A stretch of DNA of 64,000 nt, from positions 3,501,258-3,565,257 of the forward strand of contig NZ_OY782578.1 in assembly GCF_963677945.1 (NCBI RefSeq), given 5' to 3'. Both the position numbers and the translations under genes were made by a program. Shown here piece after piece: positions 35,254 through 43,686 of the stretch. The DNA comes from an uncultured Bacteroides sp. Lineage in GTDB: Bacteria; Bacteroidota; Bacteroidia; Bacteroidales; Bacteroidaceae. Within the stretch, counting starts at the first letter, position 1. Each line of letters opens with the position of its first letter. The notes under the pieces are model-generated. The model was given only the letters and a program-made list of their open reading frames with translations. It was not told the DNA's origin and made no database searches.

Positions 35254-35283
35254 TTGCTTTTTAAATTAAAAGAATTACTTTTG
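35254..35283 (+). promoter_or_regulatory. promoter of the MgtE_N-NRAMP operon
   Basis: TTG at 35254-35256, a 19-bp spacer and TACTTTTG at 35276-35283 match the Bacteroides -33/-7 pattern. Transcription is expected near 35290. The first start codon met is that of the 14-codon leader ORF at 35310, and the main gene starts only at 35421, leaving about 130 bases of leader RNA. Confidence 0.75.
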
Positions 35284-35309
35284 CGGCGCAAACCAAAATC
35301 ATTAAAAAA

Positions 35310-35354
35310 ATGGACGAAGGCCCTGCGGATATATTTAGTTTATTATTAACCTGA
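35310..35354 (+). CDS. 14-residue candidate Mg2+-sensing leader peptide
   Basis: ATG at 35310 opens MDEGPADIFSLLLT and a TGA stop, about 20 bases after the predicted transcription start and 66 before the MgtE_N gene. The acidic and Pro-containing opening (Asp-Glu-Gly-Pro-Ala-Asp) is of the kind that destabilises translating ribosomes at low Mg2+. In the enterobacterial mgtL leader, [17 protein letters not shown], this controls an Mg2+ transporter. Codons 6-7 form the left arm of a hairpin, so a ribosome here would change the RNA fold. The homology is functional analogy only; no experiment is known to me. Confidence 0.55.
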   Translation: MDEGPADIFSLLLT

Positions 35355-35420
35355 TGTAGTTAGGTTAGCATCCGCTTGTGCATGCTTCTTAATCTACATC
35401 ATAAAAAGAAAAAGAAGCAT
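35325..35420 (+). promoter_or_regulatory. structured mRNA leader with complementary loops and start-codon hairpin
   Basis: GCGGAT (35325-35330) pairs with ATCCGC (35370-35375). Inside it TAACCT (35347-35352) pairs with AGGTTA (35362-35367), leaving loop GATGTAGTT. Downstream, ATGCTTCTT (35382-35390) pairs with AAGAAGCAT (35412-35420), which ends at the base before the main ATG. The second loop contains CTACATC (35394-35400), perfectly complementary to GATGTAG (35353-35359) of the first, allowing a kissing-loop or pseudoknot. I found no match to the M-box or the yybP-ykoY manganese riboswitch. Confidence 0.55.
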
Positions 35421-36686
35421 ATGAACTCTTTTATGACGTTCTATCTGAGCCGTGTAATCGGAAGAAAGATCTTTGATGTAAACGGACAGTATATTGGTAT
35501 CGTAAAGGATCTGCTGGTTAATGCAGACAATACGAATCAGACTGAAAGACCCCTTGTTACAGGTATTAAAATAAAAAGTCCAGACAAAACCGGATTTTAC
35601 TCTTTTGAGCATTTTAAAGTTCAGAAAATCAATGGTAAACTCAAGGTCAGCTGTTCTCAACTTATTCAATTATCACAGGAAAATATTGATAACGACCTCT
35701 ATCTGGCCAGCGTAGTTCTCGACAAACAGATTGTTGATTTGAACGGAAGAAAGCTGGTTCGGGTAAACGACATCCGTCTTGTTTCAGTAGCCAATGGCAC
35801 TTTTGCCGTTGCGGTTGATATAGGCATCGAAGGTCTGTTAAGAAGAATCGGGATTGCCAAACCGCTTAAGATTTTCCTTTCTTACTTTAAAGTGAATATC
35901 CCTGCCAAATTTATTTTATGGGAAGATGTTGAAGCTATCGACTTTTCAAATCTGAATATCAAGCTATCGAAAATTCACTCCAAGCTACAAACGCTTCACC
36001 CATCGGACTTAGCCGATATTATTGAGGATTTAGGCAAGAAAGCCAGTGCCGATGTATTCTTATCACTGGATGAAGAAAGGGCTGCCGACGTACTTGAAGA
36101 GATGGAAGCCGATGCTCAGGTGCATATCATTGAAAGTCTTTCTATTGAAAAGGCAGCCGACGTGCTCGACAAGATGCCGGCCGATGAAGTTGCCGATATC
36201 CTTAATGCTCTTGAGGAAGAAAAAGCCGAACTTCTTCTTAATGAAATGGAGAAGAAAACCTCCGAAGAGGTGCGTGAATTGCTTGATTATCCGGAAGATT
36301 CTGTGGGTAGTCTTATGGCAACCGAAATTATTTCTTTCAGTAAGGAAAAGACGGTTAATGATGTACTCAACGAATTGAGAGAGAAAAAGCCGGAAGCTGC
36401 CACATTATATAATTTGTTTGTAACTGACGAAAAAGAAGAATTGATTGCAACCGTGTCGTTAAGAGACATAGTCGTTTCCTCGCCCGAGGCCACAATCAAC
36501 GAAATAATGAAGCCTTCGCCTGTTTGTCTGCGAGATGATCAGGATGTTGACGAGATTGCGGAAATTGTATCAAAGTACAATATGCTAGCAATACCTGTTG
36601 TGGATAATGCCAACGTACTACAAGGTATGGTTGTTATTGACGACGTAATTGAAGACTTAATTAACAAACGCAGAACTAACAAATAA
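35421..36686 (+). CDS. MgtE N-terminal/CBS-domain protein without a channel domain
   Basis: 421 residues, all soluble. The N-terminal 170 residues look like two PRC-barrel-type units (YLSRVIGRKIFDVNGQYIG; VLDKQIVDLNGRKLVRVNDI). Next come MgtE_N helical repeats (about 200-290: LHPSDLADIIEDLG, DEERAADVLEEM, KAADVLDKMPADEVADIL). A CBS pair follows (VGSLMATEIISF; INEIMKPSPVCLRDDQDVDEIAEI). In MgtE these parts sense Mg2+ and gate the channel, but here the transmembrane part is missing and an NRAMP-type transporter follows 18 bases later. ATG 35421 is chosen; in-frame ATG 35382 would add a Lys-rich stretch. Confidence 0.88.
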   Translation: MNSFMTFYLSRVIGRKIFDVNGQYIGIVKDLLVNADNTNQTERPLVTGIKIKSPDKTGFYSFEHFKVQKINGKLKVSCSQLIQLSQENIDNDLYLASVVLDKQIVDLNGRKLVRVNDIRLVSVANGTFAVAVDIGIEGLLRRIGIAKPLKIFLSYFKVNIPAKFILWEDVEAIDFSNLNIKLSKIHSKLQTLHPSDLADIIEDLGKKASADVFLSLDEERAADVLEEMEADAQVHIIESLSIEKAADVLDKMPADEVADILNALEEEKAELLLNEMEKKTSEEVRELLDYPEDSVGSLMATEIISFSKEKTVNDVLNELREKKPEAATLYNLFVTDEKEELIATVSLRDIVVSSPEATINEIMKPSPVCLRDDQDVDEIAEIVSKYNMLAIPVVDNANVLQGMVVIDDVIEDLINKRRTNK

Positions 36687-36704
36687 GAAAAACAGCTATT
36701 TCTC

Positions 36705-37949
36705 ATGTTTAAAAATAAAAAGAATATGTTTAGCCAGATTGCAATGTTTCTGGCTATCCTCGGACCAGGTATTATTACAGGAAGTGTAGATAACGACGCA
36801 GGTGGCATTACCACCTATTCTGTAGCCGGTGCTGTTTATGGGTATAATCTTCTCTGGACTCTTATACCATCATTCATTGTATTGATTGTTATTCAGGAAA
36901 TGAACGCCCGCATGGGTATTGTTACCGGTAAAGGATTGGCCGATCTGATCCGCGAAAACGCCGGTGTAAAGGTTACTTTCTTTATTTTCATCGGTCTTCT
37001 TGTTGCTGATATTGGTAATACAACAACTGAGTTTGCCGGTGTAGCAGGAAGTATGGAAGTATTTGGTGTGAGCAAATATATATCTGTACCCATAGTGGGT
37101 ATAATGGTGTGGGTACTTGTTGTAAAAGGCACGTACCAGATTGCAGAAAGGATATTCCTAATATTCAGTCTTTCGTTATTGATGTACGTGGTTGCAGCCA
37201 TCATGGGTAAACCGCAGTGGGGAGAAATAGGACATGCAATGGTTCATCCCGATTTAAAGGTCAATTCTCAGAGCCTGGCTATGGTTATCGGTATTATCGG
37301 TACCACAATTGCTCCGTGGATGCAGTTCTACATGCAGTCGTCTGTTATTGAAAAAGGGCTGACCATGAAGAATTACAAATATTCTCTCATTGATATTGTT
37401 GTAGGATGTATTGCTACAGTAGTTGTTGCTTTCTTTATTATCGTGGCCTGTGCCTCTACCTTGCATACAAACGGAATACAGATTAACGAAGCTAAAGACG
37501 CGGCACTAGCATTAAAGCCTCTTGCCGGAGAATTGTCTTCTCAATTATTTGCATTTGGTTTATTTGTAGCATCTATCTTCTCGGCTACTATTCTTCCACT
37601 GGCAACTGCATTCTATGTGTGCGAGGCCTTCGGTTTTGAAGCTGGTATAGATAAGAAATGGGATGAAGCCAAAGAATTTTATATACTTTATACAGGTATT
37701 TTAATTTTCTCAGTTCTTATCATCCTGATTCCTAATGCACCGCTTATCGCCATTTCATTGTGGTCACAGGTTATCAATGGAATGCTTCTTCCGGTTGTGC
37801 TTATCTGTATGATTCTGCTTGTAAACAACAAGAAGATAATGGGTAAATACGTAAACAAGCCTCTTAATAATATTATCGGATGGGGTACAATAACCATCCT
37901 GATTGTTCTGTCTGTAGTGCTACTTGTGTTACCGTTATTCAGCAAATAA
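36705..37949 (+). CDS. NRAMP-family transporter, Mg2+-type signature
   Basis: 414 residues with about eleven transmembrane helices. The first helix has GPGIITGSVDNDAGGITTYS where classical NRAMP has the DPGN site. The sixth has TTIAPWMQFYMQSS where classical NRAMP has MPHN, so the metal-binding Met is Ala. Loss of that Met is the hallmark of NRAMP-related magnesium transporters, which handle hard ions such as Mg2+ and Mn2+. Co-transcription with the MgtE_N/CBS protein and the neighbouring corA agree. The substrate remains inferred. Confidence 0.87.
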   Translation: MFKNKKNMFSQIAMFLAILGPGIITGSVDNDAGGITTYSVAGAVYGYNLLWTLIPSFIVLIVIQEMNARMGIVTGKGLADLIRENAGVKVTFFIFIGLLVADIGNTTTEFAGVAGSMEVFGVSKYISVPIVGIMVWVLVVKGTYQIAERIFLIFSLSLLMYVVAAIMGKPQWGEIGHAMVHPDLKVNSQSLAMVIGIIGTTIAPWMQFYMQSSVIEKGLTMKNYKYSLIDIVVGCIATVVVAFFIIVACASTLHTNGIQINEAKDAALALKPLAGELSSQLFAFGLFVASIFSATILPLATAFYVCEAFGFEAGIDKKWDEAKEFYILYTGILIFSVLIILIPNAPLIAISLWSQVINGMLLPVVLICMILLVNNKKIMGKYVNKPLNNIIGWGTITILIVLSVVLLVLPLFSK

Positions 37950-38111
37950 AAAATATTTTCCATATAATTGAAAATAAATAGCGTTAGGCTTATAAAATAT
38001 TAATAGGGAGAACAAATGGATAATTTCAGATGTTTTCCCTTAAATAATTTATAAGTTCTAAGCTCTTATTTAAAAATAAACAGTTATTTTTATTTCAAAT
38101 ATAAAGTAACT

Positions 38112-38408
38112 ATGGAAAAATTCAACGATGTAATAAAAAGCAATAATCCGGTATTAGTTGATTTCTTTGCTGAATGGTGTGGACCATGCAAAACAATGAA
38201 ACCCATTCTGGAAGATTTAAAAAAGCAAATTGGTGATTCTGCCAGAATCATCAAAATAGATGTGGATCAAAATGAAGATCTCGCTGCAAAATACCGCATT
38301 CAGTCAATCCCTACCTATATGATATTCAAAAACGGCGAACCATTGTGGAGGCAATCGGGAGTTATGCAGGCTGAAGATCTAAAAGAAATAATAGAAAAAT
38401 ATAAATAA
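38112..38408 (+). CDS. cytoplasmic thioredoxin
   Basis: 98 residues with the thioredoxin active site (FFAEWCGPCKTMKPIL, Cys about 29 and 32), cis-Pro loop IQSIPTYMIF, and the conserved C-terminal helix. No signal peptide. It precedes an exported thioredoxin by six bases, so one transcript supplies a cytoplasmic and an envelope form. The separate upstream gap of 160 bases holds no recognised promoter. Confidence 0.93.
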   Translation: MEKFNDVIKSNNPVLVDFFAEWCGPCKTMKPILEDLKKQIGDSARIIKIDVDQNEDLAAKYRIQSIPTYMIFKNGEPLWRQSGVMQAEDLKEIIEKYK

Positions 38409-38414
38409 GATTAC

Positions 38415-38882
38415 ATGAAAAAGATACTAATAATTGGGACTATAGTTGTTATTGCTATAGTTACTTATTCGTTTGCCATTCCTCAAGGTGAGAAGAAAGA
38501 CAAACCGGAAAAAGGAGTCGTTATTCAGATGAACAACGACTTATACCTGAAAAACGTAGCCGATTACAATAATACAAAAGAGTGGAAATTTAAAGGAGAT
38601 AAACCGGTAGTTATTGATTTCTATGCAGACTGGTGTGGTCCTTGCAGAATGGTAGCTCCGTTGATGAAAGAATTGGCAAAAGAATACGAAGACCAGATTG
38701 TAATTTACAAGGTAAACGTTGATAATGAAAGTGAATTAGCAACCGCTCTTGGTATCAAAAATCTGCCTACCATATTGTTTATTCCCCAAAAAGGTGATCC
38801 TCAATTAATTGTAGGATCGGCAGACAAGTCTACCTTTAAAAGAGCTATTGATCAGGTTCTTCTTGGAAAACCAGCAAAATAA
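38415..38882 (+). CDS. exported thioredoxin-domain protein
   Basis: 155 residues: hydrophobic N-terminal helix (ILIIGTIVVIAIVTYSFA), a charged linker, then a thioredoxin fold with YADWCGPCRMVAPLM and cis-Pro loop IKNLPTILFI. The enzyme should act in the periplasm on disulphides or as a partner for the preceding cytoplasmic thioredoxin. The helix may be a membrane anchor instead of a cleaved signal; no lipobox is seen. Confidence 0.9.
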   Translation: MKKILIIGTIVVIAIVTYSFAIPQGEKKDKPEKGVVIQMNNDLYLKNVADYNNTKEWKFKGDKPVVIDFYADWCGPCRMVAPLMKELAKEYEDQIVIYKVNVDNESELATALGIKNLPTILFIPQKGDPQLIVGSADKSTFKRAIDQVLLGKPAK

Positions 38883-38935
38883 AATCTTATCCTTATTTCT
38901 GAAAATATTATTTAAGCAAATAACTAGAAAATCAT

Positions 38936-41588
38936 TCAAAACCTATATTCTGCCTTTAACAAGATTAAAGTAGGCACAAGTTTATATCGAGTTTCCATCG
39001 AATAAAAATCATTTACTAAATAACTAGTAAACATTCTAGTATTTGTTAAATTATTAGCAGAAAGCAAAAATGAAAGCTTATTCTTTTTAACTACATATCT
39101 TGCTACAAAATCATGGAATGAATAGATTTTATTCGAGCCAATATTATTAAGTTTATATAATTCAGATGTAAAAGAAATATTAAAAGAATTATTAAACACA
39201 AAAGAAATATCTAAAAAAGTCTTGTTATTTGTGACTGATTTAATATAAGTTGATTTTATACAGCTAGTGCTCCACTTTGTACCAACATGGAAGTTAAACA
39301 AACTATGAAAACTTGATCTTAGCTCAACACCGTAGTTATAATTAAAAACTTTAATCTTTCTCAGATCTTCATTATTAATCTTACTTTGAGAATTTGATTT
39401 ATCAGCAGAAAATATTAATTTAAGATTTGTTGATATCGGATTTAGAAATTTATCTACTGTAGCTGATAAATTCAAATTATGCTGATTTTTAGCTATCGCC
39501 TTTTCTGATAATGAATAATCAGAAGTAAGAGTTGAATTTAAAAAGTAATAGCATGGACGTCGCTTATATAGAACCATTATATTTGCAAAAAACTCATCAC
39601 TCCAATTACCTAATTGATAGTTTAACAACGCCAAGGAACTACCTAGTTGATTAAGTTCGCCAGTGCCCTTATTTAAGGAATTAAAGCTTGTTAGTATATA
39701 ATGGCTGTAGTTATCAGCTATGTTAACATTTTCGTAGTTATATAAATACGAAGCTCGTAGAATCTGTCTTTTCTTTATTCGCCATTCAAAACTTAAAGAA
39801 GGATTCATATTAAATGGCTGTTTCCTTTTCTTTAACTCATAATCTGTCAAAAAAAATAAAATTATTATTGAGTCCAAGTTCTGCTGAAACAAGTATCTTC
39901 TTATAAGATAAACTGTATTTTGAATTAAAAAAAAGATTATTCGCAACACAAATTACATCATTTTCATATTTCTCAATATCTTTCATTGTAGTCTTATCTT
40001 GAATAAATGAGTCTAATACATCTTTTCTATAAGAATTACCAAGATGAAATTCAAAAAAAATGATATTATTTTGTTTTTTCATATAACAAATATCTACTCC
40101 AATAAATTTCATTCTATTATGAATGTATTGCCCAATTTCATCAGCCTTTTGAATATCAGGAAAAAGACGGGCATTAAATGGAGAGTTATTTGCATTATAA
40201 TTTTGAGGAATTTTATCCTGAATATAATTTGTTGTAATTTTTAATATTTGTTTATTCTTTGCCCTATACACAAATCGTATCTTCTGATTAAATAAAGTTC
40301 GATCTGTTTCCAAATGCTCTGCAACCTCTATGTCATTAAACAGATTATTATTAAGTCCTATATCGTATTCATTACGATAATTTGTTAAGATCTCTAAAAT
40401 ACTATTTAAATAAATATCATACGTAAGATCGACTTTTCCATAGCCAATCTTTGAATTACTGTGCAGTTTGGAATCAAGTGTATTTGTAAATGATAAGTTC
40501 TCAGTTCTATAATATCCAGAGGAATAACTAGTAAAATTATTTTTATTACGATCTGTCAAAAAAGACATTTTAATTTTAAGCTTTTGTAATGGCTTTAGTA
40601 TCGTATTTAAAGAAAGAAGATTTGTATTATTAAAATTAGTTCTTTTGCTCTCAAAACTCAATGGATCACTGGCAAATCTCATAAATCTAAAGGCAGATTC
40701 TCCATCCCCAATTTCATCTAAATTTTCTAACGAATTATTTGCAGCATAATCACCTATATCATATCCAACATTGTTTGTATTTGCTAAAAGATAGTATTTA
40801 TCCTTTTTTCCAAAATTCATTAAATTACCTTGGGCATCGTGTTTACTAAACTTATTCAACCCCAAGCCTATATCAGTATTTCCAAACCACTCCCTCTTAT
40901 TCTCATCTTTCAGCTTTAGATTTAAAGCAATTTTATCACTTTGTTCTATATCTTTCAATAGCTTATTATTAGAATATCGTTTCAATAGTTCAATTTTATC
41001 TATAGAACTAGATAACATACTTTTTGTTAGAAGCTGATATCCTTTTTCAAAAAAATCATCTCCTTCAACCATTACTTTTTCAATTTCCTTACCAGCAATA
41101 CTAATACGTCCATCCGAATCAATATGCAAACCCGGCAAATTCTTTAGCAAATCTTCAACAACATGTTCATTTCCTTTTGTGAAAGATTTTGCGTCGAATA
41201 TAATTGTATCCTTTTTAATAATTATAGGAGAATTAGGATGAATAACGACCTCTTTTAGTTCTACTAAAGTATTAGACAATACTGCATTTTGGGAAATTTC
41301 GGAATTGTTTCTATCTATGAAAATTGGTATTGTCTCCGTTTTAAATGACAAAGCAGAAAAAGATATATTATAACAGCCTGCTGTATTGATAGAAAGGCTA
41401 TAATAGCCCTCTTTATTCGTCTGGGTATATTTTACGATTTTTGCATTAACGGAATCTTTTAATATTACGTTGCAATATGGAACAGCAGTCAGATCCAGGC
41501 CTTTTACGCACCCTGAAAGTTTTACCTGTGCCCCCAAATTAAGACTTATAAAAAAAAGAAAAAAAGAAAAACAAGAATTACTCTTCAT
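38936..41588 (-). pseudogene. outer-membrane beta-barrel (TonB-receptor-like) gene split by a frameshift
   Basis: Two overlapping frames form one protein of about 880 residues. The first, 41588-39837, has a signal peptide, a carboxypeptidase-regulatory-like domain (VKLSGCVKGLDLTAVPYCNV), a plug-like region (VVIHPNSPIIIKKDTIIFDA, GLHIDSDGRISIAGKE) and barrel strands. It stops right after NNNFIFFDRL. The second, ending at 38936, resumes with LTDYELKKRKQPFNMNPSLSF and ends with a terminal aromatic YRF. The break is at eight T (minus strand; A8 at 39849-39856); seven T would restore the frame. The DNA is more AT-rich than the neighbours. A sequencing error or phase-variable slippage are both possible. 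Confidence 0.8.
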
Positions 41589-42327
41589 CCAACTCGATAC
41601 TTTTAAAATCAGATTTTGTAACTCCTATTTTGAATTCGCGATCCATTTTAGACGATATTCTACTTAATATATCAGATATGCTTTTCTTACATAATGCATT
41701 AAATTCTTTACGAGTAATATATTTATATTCAGGAATAGAATCTGAAATAAGGCAAGTACTATTTATTATTTTTTTTGCGTAAAAACGAACTTCATTCTTA
41801 TCATCACAAACTTCTAAAATAGCTCCAGGCAAACCATGAAGTTTCCACGGTCCAAAATTACAAGATATATCTTGGGTAAACCATGCTATATAGTTTCTAC
41901 CTTTAAACTGACATACAGCTTTTGTGCAAAGATGGGAGTCTATTTTTTTTGTTTCATTCATTATCTCCCAGTCAATCTTTCTTAAGCTATCTTTTATTAA
42001 ATATTTTCTATAATGATCTAAGCTTGCCTCCGACTCAATGATTGAATTAGTTTCCCTGTCTGTTTTTACAAAAAGAAGTGTTGTATCATTTACTACAGAA
42101 AAAAGATCGTCAGAATCGTCCTCTTTTGAAATATCTTGCTCCATATTAACGGATCTATATTCAAAGTGTGATTTCGTTTCATTAAAAAAAAGTGAAGATA
42201 CAAAATTACATTGACCATTAAAGTTTAATTGCATAGAATAGTCTATACGAATTGGATAGGGTGCAAGATTCTGGCTATATGTAATAGAGAAGAACAAACT
42301 AAAAAAAAATGATAACAGATATTTCAT
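41578..42327 (-). CDS. GLPGLI family protein
   Basis: 249 residues with a signal peptide (ends ITYSQN). It shows the family signature WFTQDISCNFGPWKLHGLPG followed by AILEV, in place of the eponymous GLPGLI. The first part contains NFNGQCNFVSSLFFNETKSHFEYRS. GLPGLI proteins are exported Bacteroidota proteins of unknown function often found next to TonB-receptor-like genes, as here: it overlaps the frameshifted barrel gene by 11 bases. The small cysteine protein at 42421 sits upstream behind a hairpin. Confidence 0.88.
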   Translation of the reverse strand: MKYLLSFFFSLFFSITYSQNLAPYPIRIDYSMQLNFNGQCNFVSSLFFNETKSHFEYRSVNMEQDISKEDDSDDLFSVVNDTTLLFVKTDRETNSIIESEASLDHYRKYLIKDSLRKIDWEIMNETKKIDSHLCTKAVCQFKGRNYIAWFTQDISCNFGPWKLHGLPGAILEVCDDKNEVRFYAKKIINSTCLISDSIPEYKYITRKEFNALCKKSISDILSRISSKMDREFKIGVTKSDFKSIELDEE

Positions 42328-42341
42328 ATTTGTATTTTTAT

Positions 42342-42402
42342 CTAAGGCTGAATTTCTATAAAATAATTATCTATATTAAATTATTAAGAAATTCAGCCTT
42401 AG
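42342..42402 (-). terminator. hairpin after the small secreted protein gene
   Basis: A perfect 16-bp inverted repeat, CTAAGGCTGAATTTCT at 42342-42357 with its complement at 42387-42402. It lies between the small-protein gene and the GLPGLI start. It could be a terminator, an attenuator within one operon, or an mRNA-end stabiliser. Confidence 0.6.
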
Positions 42403-42420
42403 TGTATTACTATAAAATTT

Positions 42421-42816
42421 TTACGAAAGTAACTTTTTTACCTCTGCTACTAGTTGGGTAGCCATTTTCCGAGCTTCAGCTCTAACTCTACTACAAGGTC
42501 CTGTTACGGTTGCTGTTACTGCAATAGTATTAGACCCTACACCAGCTGTAACAGTTACTGAAACAGTGCATTCAAGTTCAGCAGCCTGTGATTCATCTGT
42601 TTTTTGCTCTGGATACATGTTCTCAATACTAGTATCAATTTTATTCGCAATCTCAGACGACGATAAATTTGAAATATCTCCTAAGTTTACTGTTAAAGCT
42701 AACTTATTTTCCAAGTTTGAACTAAAGTTACTTTGTGAAACTTTATCTGCAGCAAATAATGTAGATAATGAAGCAGATAAAAAAGTAAATGCCAATAACA
42801 AAAAGATTTTTTTCAT
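42421..42816 (-). CDS. small secreted protein, unknown
   Basis: 131 residues with a clear signal peptide (about 1-22, LSTLFAA). The mature part is Ser/Asn/Glu-rich, then has two Cys, 31 residues apart, bracketing a Thr/Val beta-rich stretch (ECTVSVTVTAGVGSNTIAVT, VTGPCSRVR). It ends in a Lys/Ala helix. I do not recognise a family. The Cys pair suggests a disulphide in the periplasm or outside. It is the first gene of the AT-rich GLPGLI-barrel cassette and may be a substrate or partner of those proteins. Confidence 0.65.
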   Translation of the reverse strand: MKKIFLLLAFTFLSASLSTLFAADKVSQSNFSSNLENKLALTVNLGDISNLSSSEIANKIDTSIENMYPEQKTDESQAAELECTVSVTVTAGVGSNTIAVTATVTGPCSRVRAEARKMATQLVAEVKKLLS

Positions 42817-43143
42817 AATTGACTTTTTAAAAAGTTAATTATACATATTCATTAATATAAAAGAAAAGACACAAATAGTATCAAAATAAAACTAAAATAA
42901 ATTATGCATATATATAAATACATAAAATATTGATTTAAAGATAGAATCTATTGATATATGAAGTAAAATATATTAATTCATATTTAGATTTCCAAATCTA
43001 ATACAATAAATATAGTTCTAGCAAAGTAATATAATACTTTAACATTTTACAACAATTTGGAAAATTAAATCTCCAGGTAATAGTAATATATTTATTCAAT
43101 ATAGAGAGTGTTATCAGATCTGTTTTTAAGTTTAAATATAAAA
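42817..43143. other. AT-rich gap before the small secreted protein
   Basis: 327 bases with no ORF, no strong promoter match and no repeat that I can support. The base composition is among the most AT-rich of the window. Confidence 0.4.
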
Positions 43144-43437
43144 CTATTTCTGTAATATATGACGAAAAGCATCGAGAGGGTGATGAAAAAGCATTCGGGG
43201 ACCGGAGAATTTCATCACTCTCTTTATTTTTTCCCGCATCACTGGCTTATAACAATGGGTTGCACATTTACCACAAGCACCCTTTTTATCTCCATACTTA
43301 CATTTGTCTAACCTCAACAAAGCATAATCAAGCAACTCTCTGCATTCATCGCAAAGTTCTTCCTGATCATGCTTCGACCTGCAATAGATTCGGATCATCT
43401 TTTCTACTATCCTCTTTTCATAAACAATTTTACCCAT
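43144..43437 (-). CDS. YgbA-type nitrous-oxide-stimulated-promoter family protein
   Basis: 97 residues, rich in Cys and basic residues: YCRSKHDQEELCDECRELLDYA, then KGACGKCATHCYKPVMREK, then GPRMLFHHPLDAFRHIL. This Cys pattern and the FHHP ending identify the family known in E. coli as YgbA, which helps recovery from nitric oxide. The metal or cofactor is not known. It sits near the PerR/rubrerythrin genes, making a small reactive-species defence neighbourhood. Confidence 0.88.
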   Translation of the reverse strand: MGKIVYEKRIVEKMIRIYCRSKHDQEELCDECRELLDYALLRLDKCKYGDKKGACGKCATHCYKPVMREKIKRVMKFSGPRMLFHHPLDAFRHILQK

Positions 43438-43608
43438 TAAACCTCTATCTGATTACGAATTTATAAAATGCAAAAATAAAGTATCCTGCTAAGAATTACA
43501 AGGAAATAGATCTTTAGTGCAATGATTGAGCTAAGCTAAACTTAAATATCAGGATACAACAAATGAAGACTGTACAGATTATCAAAATAAGGTGTACATC
43601 TAAAAATA

Positions 43609-43650
43609 AGAAGGTCTACTCCTTTTATAAATAGGAAGTAGACCTTAAAA
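43609..43650 (-). terminator. hairpin terminator after rubrerythrin
   Basis: AAGGTCTACT and AGTAGACCTT form the stem (with a CC/GG extension) about 40 bases beyond the rubrerythrin stop on the minus strand, followed by T-rich DNA. Confidence 0.65.
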
Positions 43651-43686
43651 CAAATCTAATATAATGCAATCTATTAGCTCTGGTTA

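Noticed and set aside
35290-35420. M-box or yybP-ykoY type riboswitch before the MgtE_N gene
   Set aside because: The leader is shorter than an M-box and lacks its conserved motifs, and the manganese-riboswitch core is absent. I therefore describe it as an unclassified structured leader.
36893-37204. 103-codon antisense ORF in the NRAMP-type gene
   Set aside because: It is a shadow of a well-supported coding frame, has no promoter and no recognisable domain.
42421-42816. Bacteriocin or RiPP precursor
   Set aside because: It has a Sec-type signal peptide and two Cys but no double-glycine leader, no maturation enzyme and no dedicated transporter nearby; left as an unknown secreted protein.
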